This document shows, piece after piece, positions 44,225 to 52,234 of a stretch of DNA of 64,000 nt. Below the pieces are notes generated by a model. That model saw nothing but the letters and a program-made list of their open reading frames with translations, had not been told where the DNA came from and did no database searches. The position numbers were made by a program, and so were the translations under genes. The stretch is from assembly GCA_041685915.1 (NCBI GenBank), contig JAWLEV010000003.1, positions 15,587 to 79,586 of the forward strand. The letters run 5' to 3'. Positions within the stretch are counted from its first letter, which is position 1. Each line of letters opens with the position of its first letter. Source of the DNA: JAWLEV01 sp041685915. Its GTDB lineage: Bacteria; Chloroflexota; Anaerolineae; UBA1429.

Positions 44225-44427
44225 GATCAAAAAGAGCGTGAACATCAGCCCCCGGGCTGGTCCAAAAGCAGCATAACCCTTGGGCTGAGAATGGGTTACA
44301 ACTATTGTGAGAGGGCTCTTGACGCGCGTGATGGTCCAGCCTTCAAAGTATGACCATAGGCTCACACAGAGCAATGCCTTCTCAAAACACGCCGAGGCCA
44401 GTAACCTACAGTTAGAGAGGATAATTG

Positions 44428-46224
44428 ATGGGTAAGGAACCACACGTTTTCAAATTCCTGAGAGATAAGGTCATCATACACTCCAGGGGTAGAATGTGCG
44501 AGACCCCCGACGAACTTTTGACAAGCGCACCTTTTAAAAGATTCCTGAGAATCATCCTGCAGCGCCTGTCGAAAAGGAACTCGCGATTCATGGGAATATT
44601 TGGCCCCCAGACTGACGTCCCCCCGGAGATAGACGAGGAAAGCATCACGCTTTTGATCCAAACCTTTCAACATCTGGCCAAACTGGACCGAGCCGTGGTT
44701 CCCAATATCCTGCCCGATGCAAAAGTCTTTTTTAGAGATCCGGACCTGCTGAACGACTTTGTCGAGTATCTCTATAACGCCTGGCGAGACTATGACCGCT
44801 TTATCATCATTTCCGGCTTTCAGGGAGATCAGCTGGACGAAAGACCTTATAGAACGTTTAACGAAACTGTGGAACAACTTATGCATCTGGTGCGAGGGAC
44901 GTATCGCGATGTCCAGGAAAATATCACCCGTCAACATCCCCAAGTCTATCGCCAGGCGCGAGCGGGCGCAGACATTGCCACCATCGTCTCCCGCCAGAGC
45001 ACCCGCGCGACATCCTGGATAGAAGGAATCCCCTATAGCAAGCTAGAGCAAATACCCATCGTTCGTCAAGTATTGCTATATCCTCCACTGGTGCTCGATC
45101 CACCGATGAACCGCCGCACAGGCCGATTCCGACGCGTCGAGGAAAATCCTCTCCTGCTTGTCCATCCCACAAGTGACGAATGGATCTGCTATCCGGCCAA
45201 GGTGGGCAAGTTACTTGTCCTTGTCTATATCCACGAAAAGTTTCTCGAATTGGGACTTTCCCTATGCAACCTGTTCAAAGTCGCCAGCGACAAGGATCTG
45301 CAAAGCAAACCAGACGCCATCTACATGTTCGGTGTGCCCGGCGATGTGCTGGATCGCTTTGGGTCCCTGCCCACAGTCTTCTATGACGATCCCGATAACG
45401 AGATACTGATAGCCGCCGTACCTAACGCCGACCGCTTCGGCTACTTTGGCTATCTAAAAAAGATGATACTTACGCTGCACAATGTCAAGATGATGACGAT
45501 GGACCGCTTACCGTTCCATGGCGCGCTGGTCAAGATCAGATTGCATAGTCAGACGCACACCATCCTCCTCATCGGCGATAGTGGCGCCGGCAAGTCGGAA
45601 ACGTTGGAGGCCTTCCGTGTGCTGAGCGAGAACGAACTCCAGGACATGATCATCATCGCCGACGATATGGGCGCCATCGATATAGCCGATGGCGATGTCC
45701 TGGGATACGGCACAGAGATCGGCGCCTTCATCCGATTGGACGATCTGCAACCCGGCTATGAATTCGGTCAGATGGGACGCGCCATATTCATGAGCCCTTC
45801 TAGGACGAATGCCCGCCTGCTTTTGCCTGTGACAACCTATCCCGATGTCGTGCAGGGTAATAAAATCGATATGATCCTCTATGCTAATAACTACCAAGAG
45901 GTGGACGAGGATCATCCCATCATCGAACGATTCAAAGATCCCAGAGAAGCCCTCGAGGTGTTCGAACAGGGCAAAGTGATGAGCAAGGGCACCACCACCT
46001 CAAAAGGCATTGTACACTCCTATTTTGCTAATATTTTCGGTCCCCCACAATACAGGGACCTACACGACCGGATCGCCCGTCGCTACTTTGACCATTTCTT
46101 CGCCCATAGGATATTCGTGGCACAGATCAGGACGCGCCTGGGAATTCCAGGCTGGGAAACCAAGGGACCAGAAGAGGCAGCAAGGGCCCTGATCAAGCTG
46201 ATGATGACCGACTACCGCTCCTGA
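44428..46224 (+). CDS. HPr kinase/PEPCK-like P-loop protein, function unknown
   Basis: The 598-residue protein has an uncharacterised N-terminal half (about 1-370). A C-terminal nucleotide-binding region has a Walker A 'LIGDSGAGKSETLEAFR' near residues 381-390 and 'DMIIIADDMGAIDI', closely like the 'ADD' Walker B-type motif of HPr kinase/phosphorylase. The 'KS-E' pairing after the P-loop also fits HPrK/PEPCK. A protein kinase or a carboxykinase-like reaction is possible; neither HPr nor PTS genes are nearby. It lies 203 bp after the selenoprotein gene and before an FAD oxidoreductase, on the same strand. A start ATG at 44428 with AGAGAGG upstream is preferred. Confidence 0.7.
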   Translation: MGKEPHVFKFLRDKVIIHSRGRMCETPDELLTSAPFKRFLRIILQRLSKRNSRFMGIFGPQTDVPPEIDEESITLLIQTFQHLAKLDRAVVPNILPDAKVFFRDPDLLNDFVEYLYNAWRDYDRFIIISGFQGDQLDERPYRTFNETVEQLMHLVRGTYRDVQENITRQHPQVYRQARAGADIATIVSRQSTRATSWIEGIPYSKLEQIPIVRQVLLYPPLVLDPPMNRRTGRFRRVEENPLLLVHPTSDEWICYPAKVGKLLVLVYIHEKFLELGLSLCNLFKVASDKDLQSKPDAIYMFGVPGDVLDRFGSLPTVFYDDPDNEILIAAVPNADRFGYFGYLKKMILTLHNVKMMTMDRLPFHGALVKIRLHSQTHTILLIGDSGAGKSETLEAFRVLSENELQDMIIIADDMGAIDIADGDVLGYGTEIGAFIRLDDLQPGYEFGQMGRAIFMSPSRTNARLLLPVTTYPDVVQGNKIDMILYANNYQEVDEDHPIIERFKDPREALEVFEQGKVMSKGTTTSKGIVHSYFANIFGPPQYRDLHDRIARRYFDHFFAHRIFVAQIRTRLGIPGWETKGPEEAARALIKLMMTDYRS

Positions 46225-46263
46225 TCACAATACTCTGCACACACATTAATGGAGACGTCGATC

Positions 46264-47559
46264 ATGAAAACCTACACCGAACCTGCACACGAAATACCTA
46301 TCAGCCGGGACGTCGATGTACTTGTCATCGGTGGTGGCCCCGCAGGGCTGGCGGCTGCCATCGCCAGCGCCCGCCACGGCGCCCAGACGGTGCTCGTCGA
46401 GCGCTTTGGCTATCTGGGCGGCACAGCCACAGCTTCCCTCATGGCCTGCATTAACGGCTTTCGCAACCAGGTGGAACCCGACACCACACAGACGGTGCGG
46501 GGCATCGCTGAGGAGATCGTGCTCCAGCTGAAGGAACTGGATGGTCTGGGAGTGAGCCCTTATCCACAGAAATCCTATCCCGTGGACTATGCTGCGCGTA
46601 GTCCATCGAAGAACCGAGAAGCGATTCTCCAACCTGAACCCGGACAGCTGGAATACAGCTACGCCATCGACACCGAAAAGTTCAAATATATCACCCTAAA
46701 GCTGTGTGTTGATGCGGGCGTGGATATCATGTTCCACACCTGGTTTTGTAACAGCATCGTGGAGGATGACGTCCTGCGAGGCGTAATCGTTGAGAATAAA
46801 TCGGGACGCCAGGCCATGATGGCCCGGGCCATAGTGGACGCCTCCGGCGACGGCGACGTGGCCGCGCGTGCGGGCGCTCCCTTTTGGCAGACGAGCCAAG
46901 ACGAAGCACCGCGACTCAACGACACCCTGATGTATCGTATCCAGTTCGGCAAAGAGCGGCCGGAAGCGCCCTATGCCTGCGACTTTGACACCCACGCCGT
47001 CGTCTGGGGACCGGGCGTAGGTCCACTCAACGGCGTCGACGCCGACGACCTCTCTCAGGGCGAGATTGAGGCCCGGCTGCGCGTCTACGAGGACTGGGCT
47101 GCAAAACAAAGAGAGGAACCCAACCTGGCAGACGCCGAGGTCATCGCTACACCGCCGCTCCTGGGTATCCGCCAGACGCGCTTCATCGAGGGCGAATACA
47201 AACTGACCGCCGAGGACGCCATAGACGGACGTCGCTTTAGCGACGTGGTAGCCATCAGCTCCTGCCCCATCATCTCCTATTATGGCTACCGCCGCTACCT
47301 GGAACACGAGGGATATGACATCCCCTATCGCTCCTTGGTCCCAAAGAGAATCGACAACCTCATCGTCGCTGGCCGTTGCATCTCCAGCGAACAGCAACCC
47401 TACGAATCACACCGCGCTATGGTGCCCATCATGGCCATCGGCCAGGCAGCGGGCCTCGCAGCCGCCCTTTCCGCATCAGAGGATGTCCCACCGAGAACTC
47501 TGAACGTGAAACATCTGCAGGATGCACTTATCGCCCAGGGCGCAGAACTGCGTAAATGA
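46264..47559 (+). CDS. FAD-dependent oxidoreductase (FAD_oxidored family)
   Basis: The protein of about 431 residues has the FAD dinucleotide-binding motif 'VLVIGGGPAGLAAAIASA' and an ERFGYLGGTAT stretch typical of this family. It has 'AIVDASGDGDVAARAGAPF' and the C-terminal 'DNLIVAGRCISSEQQPYES' and 'MAIGQAAGLAAAL'. The family contains flavoproteins that oxidise or reduce diverse substrates, often encoded beside sugar or thiol genes. I chose ATG 46264, which has GGAG 9 bp upstream, over ATG 46249, which lacks a ribosome site. It is the last gene before the glycan region and probably belongs with the selenoprotein/kinase-like genes. Confidence 0.85.
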   Translation: MKTYTEPAHEIPISRDVDVLVIGGGPAGLAAAIASARHGAQTVLVERFGYLGGTATASLMACINGFRNQVEPDTTQTVRGIAEEIVLQLKELDGLGVSPYPQKSYPVDYAARSPSKNREAILQPEPGQLEYSYAIDTEKFKYITLKLCVDAGVDIMFHTWFCNSIVEDDVLRGVIVENKSGRQAMMARAIVDASGDGDVAARAGAPFWQTSQDEAPRLNDTLMYRIQFGKERPEAPYACDFDTHAVVWGPGVGPLNGVDADDLSQGEIEARLRVYEDWAAKQREEPNLADAEVIATPPLLGIRQTRFIEGEYKLTAEDAIDGRRFSDVVAISSCPIISYYGYRRYLEHEGYDIPYRSLVPKRIDNLIVAGRCISSEQQPYESHRAMVPIMAIGQAAGLAAALSASEDVPPRTLNVKHLQDALIAQGAELRK

Positions 47560-47625
47560 TATGCTCACATTCCATCCTTCTATGGGGAATTATATTCCAA
47601 AATCATCAGGGGAAAGCCCTACAAA

Positions 47626-47654
47626 TTGACCCTCCCCTATCTCGATGATATAAT
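47626..47654 (+). promoter_or_regulatory. Sigma70 promoter of the glycan cluster
   Basis: TTGACC (47626-47631) and a perfect TATAAT (47649-47654) with a 17 bp spacer lie 67 bp after the FAD oxidoreductase. They overlap the N-terminal extension of the longest open frame of the next gene, which indicates that translation starts downstream. Confidence 0.7.
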
Positions 47655-47691
47655 CACCTTGTTACAGTTTATAACAAGTGAGCATATACAA

Positions 47692-48633
47692 TTGAAAAAC
47701 AAGATATATAGCCTGATAAAACTGACAATAAGCATAGGATTATTGCTTCTTCTCTTCACCCTATTCGATTTTCGTGAATCTTGGGAAGCCTTGCGGGGGA
47801 TGGATTATCGCTATTTTGGATTGGCCTTTCTTCTGTTCCAAAGTGGCCTGGTTATCCGATCTTTCCGCTGGCATTTCCTCCTTGACGCCGTTCAGGTGTC
47901 TGTCCCTATCCATCGTCTCCTATACCTCTATTATGTGGGAGAGTTCTTCAATACCTTTCTTCCATCGGGCCTCGGCGGGGATGCCGTCAAGATGTACGAA
48001 CTCGCCCGCCACAGTCAAAAAAGATCTGAGGCTGTAGGTACCGTCTTTCTCGACCGTGTAGCCGGACTTGTCGTACTCTCGGCCATGGGCCTGGCAGTTT
48101 TACCGTTGGCCCCAAAATCTCTGCCCCAACAACAAATCGTCGTCTTGGGTCTTGCCTCGCTCATGGGGCTTGCTGGCCCGTGGCTCCTGCTCCAACGGCG
48201 TCTGGCCGAACGGATAATCGGAGTCATGCCAAATATCCTGCGTCACAAAGCGCAATCCCTGTACGATGCCGTGCATACCTCTGGCACCCACGCACTGTGG
48301 AAAGCGCTACTTGTCTCGATTCCTTTCACCATAATACTTTTCGCCCTCAATTTTTCTCTCGCCCTGGGGCTGGGTATCGAGATTCCCTTTTTCTATTTCG
48401 TGATTTTTATGCCCCTCTTATCCCTTACTTTACTCTTGCCCTCCGTCGGTGCCTTGGGAACAAGAGAGACGGCCTATGTATTGCTCTTTGGAAGTGCAGG
48501 GATCAGTGAGCCGATGGCCATTGCCCTGTCTCTATCCCTGTACTTTATCACCGCCTGCAGCGGTATCATAGGAGCCTTGCTATATGCTCTCGATTCCATA
48601 GTTCGACTGAGATCGGAAAACGAAACCACATAA
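47692..48633 (+). CDS. Flippase-like (UPF0104/LPG synthase TM-domain) membrane protein
   Basis: The protein of about 313 residues has seven to nine hydrophobic helices and the family motifs 'RSFRWHFLLDAVQVSVPIHR', 'YVGEFFNTFLPSGLGGDAVK', 'FLDRVAGLVVLSAMGLAVLP' and 'LLPSVGALGTRETAYVLLFG'. This family is the membrane domain of MprF-like lysyl-phosphatidylglycerol flippases and related lipid-linked sugar transport proteins. The open frame extends to a TTG at 47626, but that TTG is a promoter -35 element. I prefer the in-frame TTG at 47692, which gives a basic N-terminus 'KNKIYSLIKLT' before the first helix. It leads the glycan operon, consistent with lipid-linked sugar export. Confidence 0.82.
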   Translation: MKNKIYSLIKLTISIGLLLLLFTLFDFRESWEALRGMDYRYFGLAFLLFQSGLVIRSFRWHFLLDAVQVSVPIHRLLYLYYVGEFFNTFLPSGLGGDAVKMYELARHSQKRSEAVGTVFLDRVAGLVVLSAMGLAVLPLAPKSLPQQQIVVLGLASLMGLAGPWLLLQRRLAERIIGVMPNILRHKAQSLYDAVHTSGTHALWKALLVSIPFTIILFALNFSLALGLGIEIPFFYFVIFMPLLSLTLLLPSVGALGTRETAYVLLFGSAGISEPMAIALSLSLYFITACSGIIGALLYALDSIVRLRSENETT

Positions 48634-48643
48634 GGAGACGGGA

Positions 48644-49615
48644 ATGGATCTATCCATCATAGTGCCCATATACAACGAAGAGGAGAATATCCCCCGTCTT
48701 TATGATGAGCTTACCGCCGTCCTGGATCCCCTCCAACGGGAATATGAGATCATCTGTGTGGATGACGGAAGCCAGGATCGTTCCTTTACCCTACTCAAGG
48801 AACTGGCCCAGAATGATTCCTGCGTCAAGGTCATTCGTTTTCGCAAGAACTTTGGACAATCGGCGGGGTTCAGTGCGGGATTCGACCATGCCAGGGGTGA
48901 TATTGTGATCACCATCGACGCTGATCTGCAAAACGACCCGTCCAGCATTCCCGATCTACTGGACAAGATGTCAGAGGGATATGATGTGGTCAGTGGCTGG
49001 CGGAAGGACAGGAAGGATGCTTTCCTCACTCGAAAACTTCCCTCCAGGATAGCCAACTGGTTAATCTCACGAACGACCGGCGTCGACGTGCACGATAGAG
49101 GATGCTCCCTGCGCGCACACCGAAAAGAGATCGTCAAGGAGATCAACCTCTATGGCGAACTCCACCGTTTCATCCCCGATATGGCCGCCTGGATCGGCGC
49201 CTCCATGACCGAGATGCCGGTCGGTCATCGCCCCCGCATGTACGGTCAATCCAAGTACGGCATCGGCAGGACGTTCCGTGTGATCCTTGACCTGATCACG
49301 GTGCGCTTCCTGCAGGGCTACTCCACACGACCCATCCACATCTTTGGCAAGTGGGGCTTGGGCTTTGGCCTGCTGGGCTTCCTCCTTGCTCTTTGGTTGA
49401 GTATCCAAAAACTCATTCTAGGGCAATCGATAGGGGATCGCCCCGCCCTCATCCTCTCCGTCCTCCTTATCCTTGTCGGCATACAACTGGTATCCATTGG
49501 CCTCCTGGGCGAGATGACCGTGCGCATTTACTATGAGGGCCAAAATATGCCCATCTACCGCGTGCGGGAGATCATAGGATATGCGGATGAAGGAAAAGAA
49601 GACACGCGGGATTAG
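48644..49615 (+). CDS. GT2 polyprenyl-phosphate glycosyltransferase (DPM/GtrB-like)
   Basis: The 323-residue protein has the GT2 start 'MDLSIIVPIYNEEENIPRLY', 'ICVDDGSQDRSF', the catalytic 'DADLQNDP' and two C-terminal helices ('GLGFGLLGFLLALWLS', 'ILSVLLILVGIQLVSIGLLG'). This layout is that of enzymes that load a sugar from a nucleotide sugar onto polyprenyl phosphate. The product feeds GT-C transferases such as those encoded immediately downstream. The start has a GGAG site. It is 10 bp after the flippase-like gene and 5 bp before the first GT39 gene. Confidence 0.9.
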   Translation: MDLSIIVPIYNEEENIPRLYDELTAVLDPLQREYEIICVDDGSQDRSFTLLKELAQNDSCVKVIRFRKNFGQSAGFSAGFDHARGDIVITIDADLQNDPSSIPDLLDKMSEGYDVVSGWRKDRKDAFLTRKLPSRIANWLISRTTGVDVHDRGCSLRAHRKEIVKEINLYGELHRFIPDMAAWIGASMTEMPVGHRPRMYGQSKYGIGRTFRVILDLITVRFLQGYSTRPIHIFGKWGLGFGLLGFLLALWLSIQKLILGQSIGDRPALILSVLLILVGIQLVSIGLLGEMTVRIYYEGQNMPIYRVREIIGYADEGKEDTRD

Positions 49616-49620
49616 ATGAC

Positions 49621-52188
49621 ATGAGCCTTCAAGGCCCTAAGAGAGTAGCCCTCTCCCTTTGCGCTTTGGTACTCGCCAATCTGATCATCTTTTTCACCCA
49701 GATTACCGCGGTTCAGACGCTGGCCGCTTTCCTCCTGACCACTTTGCTGCCGGGATTCCTACTGTTATCTTTACTCCCCCTCCGACACAGCGGTCCCCAC
49801 TATACCTTACAACATCTTGTCATCGGCCTCGGCTTGGGATACGCCATCGCCATCGCGGGAATCCTCTTCCTTCATTACCTCCCAGGTCCGATCACCAGAA
49901 CGCGCGTCGCGTTCCTTTATGACATGGCGATCATGAGCCTGTTAGCTGCACGATACCTGACCCATAGCCAAGAGCATACAGTTCTTATGGATATACCCCA
50001 CCACAAAGCGCTCTTGGGCCTCGTGATCATCTTGGCCATAGCATTTTTCTTTCGCTTCTTCAGTCTGGAATACGCGGAATTTCAGGGAGACGAGGTGGCT
50101 GTCCTACACAAGGCGGCAGCCTGCATTCAGGGCCGCGAAGACACCCTCTTTCTGCATAAAAAGGGCCCCGCCGAGATACTTTTGCCCACCGGCTACTATG
50201 CCCTTGCCAGACGTACAAATGAATGGGCTGCGCGCTTTCCTTTCTCCCTCGCTAATCTCATCGGCGTCCTGACATTGTATGCCCTGGGCCAAGCGGTCTT
50301 ATCCCGGAAAGGAGCATGGTGGGCGGCCCTGCTCGTGGCCTTGAACGGTTTTTTCGTCGCCTTTGGGCGCATCGTGCAGTATCAGAGCCTCGTCTTTCTT
50401 TTCAGTACCCTGGGCATCCTCGCAGCCCTCGGCTTCGCACGAGGGGGAGAATCACAAAGCGACTCTGGGACTCGCCCCAAGGAGCATACTGAACACGTCT
50501 TACATAGCAGACGCGTCAACCTTTACCTCACCGCCGTATTCCTGGCCATGGGTCTCCTGGCCCATACCGACGCCGTCTTTGCCGTGATTACATCGGCGTT
50601 TATCATACTGAAAGCCGCATATCAGCGTCACCACGAACGCGTAACGCTCCCAACGCTGACGGCCCTTCTGGGACCGATCTTGCTCGCTGGCGCCCTGCTC
50701 GCCTCTTTCTATGTTCCCTTTGCCCTACATCCCCAGTTCGATACCACCCAGGGCTATCTCAAGCAGCGTATGGGCGTCCGTCCCCCTTACAATAATCTCA
50801 ATGTTCTGCTGAATCTCGGCTCCGTCTATAACGCCATCTACTATCTCGTATTTCTCGCCCTCGTCCTCGCCTGGGCCCTGATCAGACACATAACACGGAG
50901 AAAAGCAACTGGATGGGCGATTCTCGTTTCATGGGGCGCCCTGTCGGCCACGCGCCTCCTGTTTCCTAGCATATGGTGCATGGGAGAGCGGGACCTGACC
51001 GGCCTTCTCTTTATCCTCCCTATCATATTCTCATTCGTGACCGCCAGGGAGGATCTGGGATGGCAATTGGCATTGGTATGGTTCGGCGTCCCTTTTTTGA
51101 TCTACATGTTTGGCTTCCGCGAACCACGGACGCACATCTACACCTTTTTCCCGGGGGCTGCTCTCCTCGCCGCCGGGGAACTGGACAGGCCCTACAAATC
51201 TCCCTGGAAGACGTGGCTTGTCTGCGGAGGAAGCGGCATCATCCTGCTCCTCTCCGCTGCTTATCTCCATATCACTTTTATCAGTCATACGCCCGAATAC
51301 AAGCGCACCTATCCAGAGCATCGCATCCCCTTCTTTTGGACGCCGTATGGAGAGGAGATGCCTGAACACGGCCTCTTTGGTTTCCCTTATCGCGCAGGAT
51401 GGAAAGCAGTCGGCCAACTCTATGCCTCCGGTGCACTGGAAGGGGACTATGGCACCAACGAAGAAACCCACATCACCAGATGGTACACGCGAGGCGAGTA
51501 CGCCTGCCAGGTCCAACCCCACTACTACTTTGTGGCTGAAAATGTACAGGATGAACAGGCCGTACCCATGTACGATATCCAGTCTGACTACACCCATTTT
51601 GGCACGGTCTGGGTGGGCGATACACGCAAAATGCGTTTGTACGAAAAGGGGGAAGCCCGTTTGCCCTATCGAGATTATCAGGCCGCAGAAGCGGAAACGT
51701 ACTTTGACCGGGAACTGACAGATCCCCATTATCCCACGGGCCTTCCTCCCCAGGACCCCACATCCCACATCCAGCAACCCATGGATCGCAAACTGGGCCA
51801 GAACGTCGAGTTCTTGGGTTACGATATAAAAAAAACGCGCATCTGTCCGGGGGATACCATCGTCCTGACGCTCTACTGGCGCGCACTTGGCAAGATGACC
51901 GAATCATATACAGTATTCACACACGTCGCAGATTCGGGAGGCATATGGGCCCAAAAGGATCATCCACCGTCTTGTGGAAACAATCCCACAGACGAATGGG
52001 AACCCGGACACGTATACGTGGACCCCTATGTCATCGTGACCGATTCGGACATGCCGTCGGGCACGTATCCCCTTCTCGCCGGCATGTACCGCTTCGACAC
52101 CGGAGAGCGGCTTCCCGTATCGGATGCAGAGGGCACGCAACTGGGACATGCGATGGAACTGGGAACCATCACGGTACTGGATAGATGA
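49621..52188 (+). CDS. GT39-family (GT-C) glycosyltransferase with C-terminal module
   Basis: The 855-residue integral membrane protein has an N-terminal hydrophobic domain (about 12 helices in residues 1-570). Its first extracytoplasmic loop acidic pair is 'YAEFQGDEVAVLHK', the GT-C 'DE' catalytic motif. A C-terminal soluble region ends in one beta-sandwich module (about 730-850). The module shows 'VEFLGYDI', 'TIVLTLYWRAL', 'YTVFTHVADSGG' and 'SGTYPLLAGMYR'. GT39-type enzymes transfer a sugar from a polyprenyl-phosphate donor to proteins or glycans outside the membrane. It is closest to the next gene (52235), with shared 'HKKGPAEIL'-type motifs, so the two are recent paralogues. Confidence 0.88.
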   Translation: MSLQGPKRVALSLCALVLANLIIFFTQITAVQTLAAFLLTTLLPGFLLLSLLPLRHSGPHYTLQHLVIGLGLGYAIAIAGILFLHYLPGPITRTRVAFLYDMAIMSLLAARYLTHSQEHTVLMDIPHHKALLGLVIILAIAFFFRFFSLEYAEFQGDEVAVLHKAAACIQGREDTLFLHKKGPAEILLPTGYYALARRTNEWAARFPFSLANLIGVLTLYALGQAVLSRKGAWWAALLVALNGFFVAFGRIVQYQSLVFLFSTLGILAALGFARGGESQSDSGTRPKEHTEHVLHSRRVNLYLTAVFLAMGLLAHTDAVFAVITSAFIILKAAYQRHHERVTLPTLTALLGPILLAGALLASFYVPFALHPQFDTTQGYLKQRMGVRPPYNNLNVLLNLGSVYNAIYYLVFLALVLAWALIRHITRRKATGWAILVSWGALSATRLLFPSIWCMGERDLTGLLFILPIIFSFVTAREDLGWQLALVWFGVPFLIYMFGFREPRTHIYTFFPGAALLAAGELDRPYKSPWKTWLVCGGSGIILLLSAAYLHITFISHTPEYKRTYPEHRIPFFWTPYGEEMPEHGLFGFPYRAGWKAVGQLYASGALEGDYGTNEETHITRWYTRGEYACQVQPHYYFVAENVQDEQAVPMYDIQSDYTHFGTVWVGDTRKMRLYEKGEARLPYRDYQAAEAETYFDRELTDPHYPTGLPPQDPTSHIQQPMDRKLGQNVEFLGYDIKKTRICPGDTIVLTLYWRALGKMTESYTVFTHVADSGGIWAQKDHPPSCGNNPTDEWEPGHVYVDPYVIVTDSDMPSGTYPLLAGMYRFDTGERLPVSDAEGTQLGHAMELGTITVLDR

Positions 52189-52234
52189 ACACGATAACCT
52201 GGGAACACGCCAAGAGGAAAGAGAAATAGGCACC

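Noticed and set aside
44246..44259. GC palindrome CAGCCC/GGGCTG after the selenoprotein gene as a terminator
   Set aside because: The stem is 6 bp with a 2 nt loop and has no U tract, so it is too weak to call.
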